Shown here one piece after another: positions 1 to 5,019 of a stretch of DNA of 5,019 nt. Every line of letters begins with the position of its first letter. The first letter of the stretch is position 1. The stretch lies in assembly GCA_014379665.1 (NCBI GenBank), contig JACMLK010000440.1:1-5019 (forward strand). The letters run 5' to 3'. The notes under the pieces are model-generated. The model saw only the letters and a list, made by a program, of their open reading frames with translations. It searched no databases and was not told the origin of the DNA. The position numbers and the translations under genes are program-made. This DNA comes from Saprospiraceae bacterium. GTDB lineage: Bacteria > Bacteroidota > Bacteroidia > Chitinophagales > Saprospiraceae.

Positions 1-979
1 TAACTCCTATTTCCTGATCAAAAGCCTGCTTCATGGTTACACCCGCCGGAAGTGATTTTTCAAATTCATCGAGTACTGTTTGAATTTGGGCCCGTGTGGA
101 AATAATATTTTTTTTATCCTTCATAGCCGTATTGACCCAAATGGCCCTTCTTCCATTGTATCTGGCGATATGGGTATAGTTTTCTTCTGCATAAAATATG
201 CGGGCTACCTGACTCAGTCTGACTATTTTGCCATCTTTTGTGACATGAACGATAGCACTTTTAATATCTTCAATATTCCTGTATTCAGAAGTTGTTTTTA
301 TACTGTACTTTCTATTTCCCAAATCAATATCTCCGCCGGGAACGTTGACATTATTTGCCTGAATAAGTCCTAAAACCTGGTTTAAACCTAATTTCAAAGC
401 CGCCATTTTTTCCAGATCAATCTCAATTTTTATCTGTCTTTCAGAAGCAGCCTGTACCTCAGACCACTTTACATCTTTGATTCTTTCCAGATTTTTTTCG
501 AGCAATTCGCCCAAAGCTTTCAAGGATTGCATAGATGCAGTATCAGAGATCAGGGCAGTTTGTAAAATAGACACATCGCTGCTTGTCGCTTTTTTTATAT
601 CAAAAAGTAAAATACCTTCCGGAAGATCAGGTCTGATTTTATTTATTTCACGAATGACATCATTATTTTTTACTTCCACATCCACTCCAAAATTGAATTC
701 GATCAATACTACCACAAGACCATCTTTGATCGTCGTATTAATTTTTTTAATATCAGTGAGTTGATATAATTCTTCTTCAATCGGATCAGCAACCAACTTC
801 TCCATATCTTTTGGATTGGTACCCGGATACGCCACTATTATCGTAAAAATCGGGGCACCGAAAGGCGGATCTTCACCTCTCGGCATATTGAGCAACGCAT
901 TGATACCCAGTACCATGGCTGCAATAAATATCACTAAAGTAAACTGCCAGTTTTTGACAAAAAATTTATTAAAACCCAT
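1..979 (-). CDS. RND-family efflux pump inner-membrane permease, N-terminal part (3' end beyond the window)
   Basis: Inner-membrane, proton-driven subunit of a tripartite efflux pump. The reading frame is open from an ATG at 979 to base 1, giving 326 residues of a family that is usually about 1,000-1,050 long, so roughly the first third is present. Visible in order: a short cytoplasmic start (MGFNKFFVKN), a first transmembrane helix at about residues 11-30, the periplasmic entry with PRGEDPPFGAP (33-43), and the porter-domain signature AYPGTNPKDMEKLVADPIEE (50-69), which matches the YPGAS..dVE..V..PIE pattern of HAE1-type RND pumps. NVNVPGGDIDLGNRKYSI (210-227) and MKQAFDQ (316-322) are further porter-domain landmarks. 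It lies 80 bases after the adaptor gene on the same strand, as expected for the pump operon. No strong Shine-Dalgarno is visible, which is normal in Bacteroidota. The hydrophobic-compound (HAE) type is favoured over the metal (HME) type from overall resemblance, but the transmembrane residues that would settle this are outside the window. Confidence 0.95.
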   Translation of the reverse strand, partial: MGFNKFFVKNWQFTLVIFIAAMVLGINALLNMPRGEDPPFGAPIFTIIVAYPGTNPKDMEKLVADPIEEELYQLTDIKKINTTIKDGLVVVLIEFNFGVDVEVKNNDVIREINKIRPDLPEGILLFDIKKATSSDVSILQTALISDTASMQSLKALGELLEKNLERIKDVKWSEVQAASERQIKIEIDLEKMAALKLGLNQVLGLIQANNVNVPGGDIDLGNRKYSIKTTSEYRNIEDIKSAIVHVTKDGKIVRLSQVARIFYAEENYTHIARYNGRRAIWVNTAMKDKKNIISTRAQIQTVLDEFEKSLPAGVTMKQAFDQEIGV

Positions 980-1011
980 GACGGAGTAATTAAAATTTAG
1001 AAATTAAGATT

Positions 1012-1020
1012 CACTGTTTA
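1012..1020 (-). promoter_or_regulatory. Possible operator half-site upstream of the RND permease gene
   Basis: Read on the minus strand the 80-base gap between adaptor and permease contains TAAACAGTG, identical over 9 bases to the left part of the site ahead of the outer-membrane channel gene (3472-3484). The right arm (TTCA) is replaced by AATC, so the dyad is not preserved. It lies 32 bases upstream of the permease ATG. The 8-mer AAACAGTG also occurs inside the channel gene (3149-3156, plus strand), so a chance match is quite possible. No convincing promoter accompanies it. Confidence 0.25.
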
Positions 1021-1059
1021 AGGGGAATATGAAGCCAACGCTTATCATTCAGGGCCCAA

Positions 1060-2106
1060 TTATTTTTGAAAATTTATTTTATCTCCTTCTTCCAGATACA
1101 TCGATCCGATAGTGACGACCTCTTCAATTCCATCCAGGCCCTGACTAACAGCCACTTTATCACCCAATAACTTTGCTATTTTCAATACTATTTTTTTTGC
1201 TTTGCCTTCCACTATGGTATATGCATATGCGGTATTGCCATCAGATTTTACAAGTGCTTCTATTGGGATGACGCTGAATGATTCTTTACTATTTGTACTT
1301 ATGAAAGTATTAGCCGTAAGACCTGCAGCAAGATTCACAGGTTGATTTCTGAATTTTATATCCACATCAAAAGTTCCGCTGGCATTACTTCCAACTGATG
1401 ATTTATTTGAAATATAAGCATCATAAATTTTACCCGGATAGGCGTCCATTTCTACTTTAACTTTGTCATTAAGTCCTATTCTCGCCCAATCCCTGTCTAT
1501 TAATCCCGTTTTTATCACCCAATCCTTGTTTCCAATTCCCATGATGGCAAAAACCGGAGTACCCGGTCCGGTTATTTCTCCTGTTCTCATCATTTGTTTG
1601 ACAATTTTGCCCGAAATCGGAGCATATACTTTACTATAATTCTGATTGAATCTGGCAATCTCAGTTGTCCTGCCGGCGACTTCGTATCCTGTGGTAGCAT
1701 TTTGGTATTGTTCCAATGTAGCCACACTATCTGTATAAAGATTCTGAACCCGCTTCATGTCTCTTTCGGCTTTGGCCAATCCTTCTTCAGCCTGTCTCAC
1801 CTGTGCATTGATTTCATCCATCTTAAGTATGGCGAGTAACTGGCCTTTTCTGACCATATCGCCTTCCTTAACATATGTTCTTTGAATGATGCCACCTGTT
1901 TTGAATGATGGTTTGGCTTCTGATTCACTCATAATAATTCCCATGACAGAGATATCTGATTCTTCGGTATATTTTTCCACCCTCACGGTCTTTACATATA
2001 TTCCTTCAACTTCAGAAATTTCTTTTGAGAAGGACTTCTTTTCTTCATTTTTACATGCCGCAAAGCATAAGCCAAGGATGGCTATTATGATGACTATGTA
2101 TTTCAT
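1060..2106 (-). CDS. RND efflux periplasmic adaptor (membrane fusion protein, HlyD/AcrA family), lipoprotein
   Basis: Periplasmic adaptor that links the RND permease to the outer-membrane channel; 348 residues, normal for the family. A lipoprotein signal runs from MKYIVIIIAILGLCFAAC, with Cys18 the likely lipidated residue; the -3 position is Phe, so the lipobox (FAAC) is not classical. Then come a first barrel strand (about 36-66), the first lipoyl half-motif GGIIQRTYVKEGDMVRKGQL (71-90), a short alpha-helical hairpin (about 97-152), the returning lipoyl half VYAPISGKIVK (160-170), a beta-barrel (about 185-270) and a membrane-proximal domain (about 275-348). The frame is open further upstream to 2175, but that start would lie inside the channel gene and place 23 residues before the signal peptide, so the ATG at 2106 was chosen. 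It begins 23 bases after the channel gene's stop, implying co-transcription. Substrate unknown. Confidence 0.95.
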   Translation of the reverse strand: MKYIVIIIAILGLCFAACKNEEKKSFSKEISEVEGIYVKTVRVEKYTEESDISVMGIIMSESEAKPSFKTGGIIQRTYVKEGDMVRKGQLLAILKMDEINAQVRQAEEGLAKAERDMKRVQNLYTDSVATLEQYQNATTGYEVAGRTTEIARFNQNYSKVYAPISGKIVKQMMRTGEITGPGTPVFAIMGIGNKDWVIKTGLIDRDWARIGLNDKVKVEMDAYPGKIYDAYISNKSSVGSNASGTFDVDIKFRNQPVNLAAGLTANTFISTNSKESFSVIPIEALVKSDGNTAYAYTIVEGKAKKIVLKIAKLLGDKVAVSQGLDGIEEVVTIGSMYLEEGDKINFQK

Positions 2107-2129
2107 GGTTTTATTTTTTAATGTTAATA

Positions 2130-3461
2130 TTAATTGATTGGAAACGCTGCAGTGACATAAACATACTCTGCCCATTTAACCCATGCATTGTTTTGAGCGA
2201 TGACAAATTGCAGGTTGACTTGTGTAACCTGAGATTGAGCATCCATCAACTCGAGATAATTGGCACTACCTTCTTTATATTTCCTGAATACTTCATTATA
2301 AATTTTACTGACAGCATTTATTCTTGTCCGGTAGGTTTTGGCTTGAGCTATAGCAGATCTCAGATTCTCAGCAGCCACAGATATCATAAGATTCATTTGT
2401 TCTTCTATCTCATTTTTTTGAGCTTCAGATGCCTGTATGTCAGATTTTATAGCTTCTTTGCGGTATTTATGTTTTTTATTGTCATAAATATTAATTTCGA
2501 GATTCAGACCAACTAATATGTAAGGATCAAAACCAAAATCAAAAGCCTGGGAACCAAAATCCAATTGAGCACCAATTTTGGGTAAATAAAACTGATCCTC
2601 TTTTTCATTGGCAAGATGCAGCATTTTTATACCCTGGTTGATTTGGGCTACTTCTTCTCTTTGCAGGATATTTGAATTAGAAATATCGGGAACTTCAGGT
2701 AACTCAATGTGCCACACCGAACTATCTTTGACACCTAGGGTAAATTGCAGATATCTTAGTGCATTCCTGTGATTGGAACTGGCTTCAATTTTTTGTGCTT
2801 CTATGGCAGCTATCTGTGTTTCAATTCTGGACAATGAAGAAGGCAAAGACGTTCCATTGCGTATCATACTTTGAGTAGTCCTTTTTGCTTCCGACAATAA
2901 GGTATCTGTAGCCAGATAAATATCAATGACATTTTTACTTGTTATACTTTGAAAATAAGCCAACATTACATCTTTGGAAATCTGACGTTTGAAAGCTTTA
3001 ATCTCTAACTCCTTCAGGTATAAAGACTCTGTTTTCAATTTTTTATTAATAACAAGATCAGGATAATATATCGGTTGGGATATTCTGAATCTTGCGTCAT
3101 AAAAATTGTTTGGCAGTAATTGTGTATTTACATTGTTGATTTGCGGGAAAACAGTGGAATTAGTTAATTGATTGAGTGTGCCATACACTGGATTGAGGAG
3201 ATCACCAACAGGGAAATCTATACTCCTTCCTCCTTCAGCCAGCGTATATTGTGTGGCAAACATGACCGAAGGTCCATAAAGCGCCTTGGCTTCTTGTAGG
3301 GCAAATGATGCGCTGTTCAACTGAAAATGCTTTGCCTTCAATAGATGATTGTTCTCCCATGCAATTTGAACCATGGGTAAAAATTCCTGGGAAAAAATCT
3401 TCGGATAACCTGATACCAGAAAGAAGATTTGAGAACAGATAAATACTAATTGGTTTTTCAT
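2130..3461 (-). CDS. TolC-like outer-membrane efflux channel
   Basis: Outer-membrane factor forming the trimeric exit duct of the pump; 443 residues, a usual length for the TolC/OEP family. Residues 1-25 (ending KIFSQ) look like a Sec signal peptide; no lipobox Cys is seen, so it is probably TolC-like rather than a lipidated OprM type. Two internal repeats are visible. In repeat 1, helix 34-62 leads to LYGPSVMF, a loop, the strand FYDARFRISQPIY (120-132) and a long coiled helix (about 140-242). In repeat 2, helix 268-290 leads to FYLPKIGAQLDFG (291-303), the strand PYILVGLNLEINIYD (313-327) and a final helix with the family motif YKEGSANYLELMDAQSQV (395-412). The first repeat has a long loop containing PVGDLLNPVYGTLNQLT (84-100). 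It lies 39 bases after the TetR gene and 23 before the adaptor, so the gene order is regulator, channel, adaptor, permease. A candidate operator ends 11 bases before its ATG. Confidence 0.95.
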   Translation of the reverse strand: MKNQLVFICSQIFFLVSGYPKIFSQEFLPMVQIAWENNHLLKAKHFQLNSASFALQEAKALYGPSVMFATQYTLAEGGRSIDFPVGDLLNPVYGTLNQLTNSTVFPQINNVNTQLLPNNFYDARFRISQPIYYPDLVINKKLKTESLYLKELEIKAFKRQISKDVMLAYFQSITSKNVIDIYLATDTLLSEAKRTTQSMIRNGTSLPSSLSRIETQIAAIEAQKIEASSNHRNALRYLQFTLGVKDSSVWHIELPEVPDISNSNILQREEVAQINQGIKMLHLANEKEDQFYLPKIGAQLDFGSQAFDFGFDPYILVGLNLEINIYDNKKHKYRKEAIKSDIQASEAQKNEIEEQMNLMISVAAENLRSAIAQAKTYRTRINAVSKIYNEVFRKYKEGSANYLELMDAQSQVTQVNLQFVIAQNNAWVKWAEYVYVTAAFPIN

Positions 3462-3471
3462 GTTATTTTTA

Positions 3472-3484
3472 TGAACACTGTTTA
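3472..3484 (-). promoter_or_regulatory. Candidate TetR operator ahead of the outer-membrane channel gene
   Basis: The minus strand reads TAAACAGTGTTCA, a 13-base near-palindrome centred on G, with the perfect 9-base core AACAGTGTT. The same core occurs in the tetR promoter spacer (4159-4171), where the outer bases are swapped (TGAACAGTGTTTA). The site lies in the 39-base gap after tetR and 11 bases before the channel start codon, where it could affect an internal promoter, act as a roadblock to read-through, or overlap the translation start region. I see no good -7 (TAnnTTTG) match beside it, so its role is inferred from the shared sequence only. Confidence 0.55.
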
Positions 3485-3500
3485 GGATTAGTTAAAAAAA

Positions 3501-4115
3501 TTATCTCTTAAAAATAGATATCAACATGGAGTCAAGTGTTTTGGCTATCAGTTCTTTGGTTTGATTTCTTTCTACTATCTCAAGTCTTTCAGATTGAGCA
3601 AGATTAACGAGTCCATGCACACAACTCCACAATTGCAATGCAAGTATTCTTTCTTCCAAACCTCTGAGATGGAGCTGTTCAATAGCTTCTTTGCAAGTGA
3701 TGGCTAGAAAATTGAACATAGCCATACCTTCATCCCAATCCTCCATACACTTTTCGATGTGCTTCATTGGTTTATCTGAATTAAACATTAAATCATACCA
3801 GTCTTTATTTTCCAATCCGAACTTTACATAAGCATTCCCAATGCTGTGTATTCTTTTAATTGGATCTGTTTCTGCAAATGCATGTAGCATATATTTATTC
3901 ATCAACATGAAACCCATTTCCATCAACTCATGTAATATCTCATCCTTATCCTTGAAGTACAGATAAATAGTCGCCGGACTGTATTCGATGGTAGTGGCAA
4001 TCTTGCGGATAGACAGACCTTCTTTACCATGTTTAAGAAGAATTTTTTTTGCAGCATTGAGGATTAACTCCTTGAGCTCTGCTTTGTCCCTTTCTTTTCT
4101 TTCCGTGAGTCCCAC
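3501..4115 (-). CDS. TetR-family transcriptional regulator of the efflux operon
   Basis: DNA-binding repressor, 204 residues, typical TetR size. The N-terminal helix-turn-helix spans about residues 14-60: helix 1 LILNAAKKILLKHG (17-30), then LSIRKIATTIEYSPATIYLY (34-53) followed by FKDKDEIL, a textbook TetR signature with the recognition helix around SPATIYLYF. The ligand-binding part is divergent, as usual; LQLWSCVHGLVNL (160-172) resembles the W..vHG motif of the WHG-type TetR C-terminal domain. The start is GTG at 4115: an in-frame TAA lies only 9 bases further upstream and the first internal Met (about residue 65) would remove the DNA-binding domain. The gene heads the cluster and is in the same direction as the pump genes, 39 bases before the channel gene, so it is probably co-transcribed and autoregulated. 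A palindrome in its own promoter supports this. The inducing ligand is unknown. Confidence 0.95.
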   Translation of the reverse strand: MGLTERKERDKAELKELILNAAKKILLKHGKEGLSIRKIATTIEYSPATIYLYFKDKDEILHELMEMGFMLMNKYMLHAFAETDPIKRIHSIGNAYVKFGLENKDWYDLMFNSDKPMKHIEKCMEDWDEGMAMFNFLAITCKEAIEQLHLRGLEERILALQLWSCVHGLVNLAQSERLEIVERNQTKELIAKTLDSMLISIFKR

Positions 4116-4149
4116 CGGTGATAATTATTTAAGATAATCAATTAAAATA

Positions 4150-4180
4150 CAAAAATAATAAACACTGTTCAGTTTATCAA
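4150..4180 (-). promoter_or_regulatory. Predicted promoter of the tetR-efflux operon (Bacteroidota -33/-7 type)
   Basis: On the minus strand TTG (4180-4178) is followed by exactly 20 bases and then TATTTTTG (4157-4150). This fits the Bacteroidota primary sigma pattern TTG-N19-21-TAnnTTTG at every specified base. Transcription would begin around 4140-4145, giving a leader of about 25-30 bases before the GTG start at 4115. AT-rich sequence lies upstream (about 4183-4205). The spacer is filled by the operator-like inverted repeat described separately. Confidence 0.7.
4158..4177 (-). promoter_or_regulatory. Candidate TetR operator inside the tetR promoter spacer
   Basis: The 20-base segment on the minus strand begins ATAAAC and ends GTTTAT, a perfect 6-base inverted repeat, and contains the near-palindrome TGAACAGTGTTTA (4171-4159) with core AACAGTGTT. 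It occupies precisely the space between the -33 and -7 elements, where a bound TetR dimer would block RNA polymerase. The same core recurs upstream of the channel gene. The two ways of drawing the dyad (arms of 6, or the 13-base near-palindrome) have different centres, so the exact protein contact cannot be decided from sequence. Confidence 0.6.
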
Positions 4181-4271
4181 CATCTAAATTATATATTTTA
4201 ATTATTTTCGACTAAATCATCAAAATGAACTTCTAAAAAGTTATTTCATCCTTCCAATAATCTATAAAATA

Positions 4272-4310
4272 AAATACCTTCAAAAATCTTTAAGACTTTC
4301 AAAGGTATTT
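4272..4310 (-). terminator. Rho-independent-like terminator after the type IX-sorted protein gene
   Basis: A perfect 9-base stem (AAATACCTT pairing with AAGGTATTT) encloses a 21-base interior that can itself pair partly (GTCTT / AAGAT). On the minus strand it is followed by the T-rich stretch ATTTTATTTTATAG. It begins 35 bases after the stop codon at 4345 and lies well upstream of the tetR promoter, so it separates the two transcription units. The stem is AT-rich, hence not very stable. Confidence 0.6.
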
Positions 4311-4320
4311 ATAATCAGTT

Positions 4321-4343
4321 ATGCTTTAAATTGCAGAAAGCAT
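4321..4343. repeat. Short inverted repeat (hairpin) at the stop codon of the type IX-sorted protein gene
   Basis: ATGCTTT and AAAGCAT form a perfect 7-base stem with a 9-base loop, one base beyond the stop codon at 4345-4347. On the minus strand there is no T-tract after it, so by itself it is more likely an RNA 3'-end stabilising hairpin than the terminator. On the plus strand it is followed by TTTTATCTTATC, but no plus-strand gene precedes it. Confidence 0.4.
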
Positions 4344-4344
4344 T

Positions 4345-5019
4345 TTATCTTATCAGACTAAAATTATTAATATAAAGTTTCTCTTCGCCATTACAAACAT
4401 ATTTTATCCTGAAAATATACATCCCTCCATTCCCCGGAGCATTGTTAATATTGCCATCCCATGAGTCCAATAAATCATTTGTTTCCCATACTTTGGCACC
4501 CCATCTGTTATAAATTTCAAAATATTCCAGGTCATCCAATAAAAAGGTATTGCTTATTCCAAACCGGTCATTAAGACCATCATTATTTGGAGTGAATGCT
4601 TTGGGCAATAATAAATTATTACAATCCAATTTGTCTTTTTCAGCAACAAAAATCCTTACAGAATCTTTACTTACACATGTACCATGATCGAAAGTGATGT
4701 TAAAAGTAGTAGAAATGTCTGGCGAAGCAACAGGGTTTGGACTTGTCGGATCGTCGAGATTTCCCGGTGGTATCCATTGTATATTAGTGGCACAGGATGG
4801 CCCTGTCTCCAGGGTAATAGATTGACCTTTGAAAATGGTAGTATTGTCCGTAACTATTTGATCGGGGAAAATATAAATTTCCTTAATTTCAATTTCAGAT
4901 AATGCCCGTGCGTAGAGAGATATTTCATCAATTCGTCCACTCAGTTTCTGAGCAGTTGTACAGGGGCTATTTGCAAACGCCATTTCAGCCAGTTTACTAA
5001 ATACGATATTTTCTCTGGA
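4345..5019 (-). CDS. Secreted or surface protein with LamG-like end, Ig/PKD-like domain and type IX secretion (type B, CHU_C) sorting domain; 5' part beyond the window
   Basis: Only the last 224 residues are present; the frame is open through base 5019, so the Met at 4983 is internal rather than the start. Residues about 27-49 (SGRIDEISLYARALSEIEIK) match the terminal strand of LamG/concanavalin-like domains (G.IDEv.iY.RALs..EI). Residues about 58-125 look like one Ig/PKD-like module: GQSITLE, then IQWIPPGNLDDPTSPNPVAS, then a strand ending in DSVRIFV; two Cys (C76, C115) may pair. The final ~90 residues carry AFTPNNDGLNDRF (141-153), FEIYNRWGAKVWE (about 171-183), WDG and GMYIFRIKYVC, ending LIR. 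This is the gliding-motility-associated C-terminal domain that directs type IX export and, in type B proteins, often attachment at or release from the cell surface. The function of the missing N-terminal part is unknown; it has no evident link to the efflux genes and ends in its own terminator. Confidence 0.9.
   Translation of the reverse strand, partial: SRENIVFSKLAEMAFANSPCTTAQKLSGRIDEISLYARALSEIEIKEIYIFPDQIVTDNTTIFKGQSITLETGPSCATNIQWIPPGNLDDPTSPNPVASPDISTTFNITFDHGTCVSKDSVRIFVAEKDKLDCNNLLLPKAFTPNNDGLNDRFGISNTFLLDDLEYFEIYNRWGAKVWETNDLLDSWDGNINNAPGNGGMYIFRIKYVCNGEEKLYINNFSLIR

Noticed and set aside
80..764. Plus-strand open frames at 80-373 and 477-764
   Set aside because: They lie antisense within the RND permease coding region, and their translations show no recognisable protein features.
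1051..1059. AGGGCCCAA palindrome just after the adaptor stop codon as a terminator
   Set aside because: GGGCCC has no loop and no following T-tract, and transcription is expected to continue into the permease gene.
2107..2175. Extended upstream start for the adaptor protein (ATG at 2175)
   Set aside because: It would overlap the end of the channel gene by 46 bases and put 23 unrelated residues in front of a clear lipoprotein signal peptide; the ATG at 2106 fits the family.
1594..2516. Plus-strand open frames at 1594-1839, 1886-2137 and 2121-2516
   Set aside because: All are antisense to the adaptor and channel genes, which have strong family matches; their translations look like random Ser/Phe/Ile-rich shadow products.
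3149..3156. Another AAACAGTG match on the plus strand
   Set aside because: It lies within the channel coding sequence, lacks the TGTT partner arm and is best read as chance; it lowers confidence in the half-site at 1012-1020.
4684..4902. Plus-strand open frame of 72 codons
   Set aside because: It is antisense to the Ig/PKD-like region of the surface protein and has no recognisable features.
4981..4983. ATG at 4983 as the start of the surface protein
   Set aside because: The frame stays open upstream to the window edge (residues SRENIVFSKLAE), and the LamG-like domain would be cut in the middle, so this Met is internal.

Overview
The window looks like a chromosomal piece of a Bacteroidota genome. 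Three things point there: the AT-rich base composition with Bacteroidota-style protein sequences; a promoter matching the Bacteroidota -33/-7 pattern (TTG, 20-base spacer, TATTTTTG); and a protein ending in a type IX secretion (CHU_C / type B) sorting domain, which is essentially restricted to this phylum. Nothing allows a firm genus call.

Everything coding is on the minus strand, so transcription runs from high to low coordinates. At the right edge (4345-5019) is the C-terminal part of a secreted or cell-surface protein: the end of a LamG-like domain, an Ig/PKD-like domain and a type IX sorting domain. A hairpin sits at its stop codon and a terminator-like hairpin follows at 4272-4310. The 229-base gap to the next gene also holds a well-formed promoter.

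From 4115 down to the left edge is a four-gene RND-type efflux cluster: a TetR-family regulator (3501-4115, GTG start), a TolC-like outer-membrane channel (2130-3461), a lipoprotein periplasmic adaptor (1060-2106) and the N-terminal 326 residues of an RND inner-membrane permease (1-979, cut by the window edge). Gaps are 39, 23 and 80 bases, so one transcript is likely. Together the last three products would form a tripartite envelope pump exporting drugs or other amphiphilic compounds; the substrate cannot be read from the sequence.

The main non-coding observation is a candidate operator for the TetR protein. A 20-base inverted repeat exactly fills the spacer of the predicted tetR promoter, and its 9-base core AACAGTGTT recurs 11 bases upstream of the outer-membrane channel gene. 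A weaker 9-base half-match (TAAACAGTG) lies ahead of the permease gene. This suggests autorepression plus possible internal control. I see no mobile element, CRISPR array, RNA gene or clearly novel system; the efflux cluster itself is a known type.
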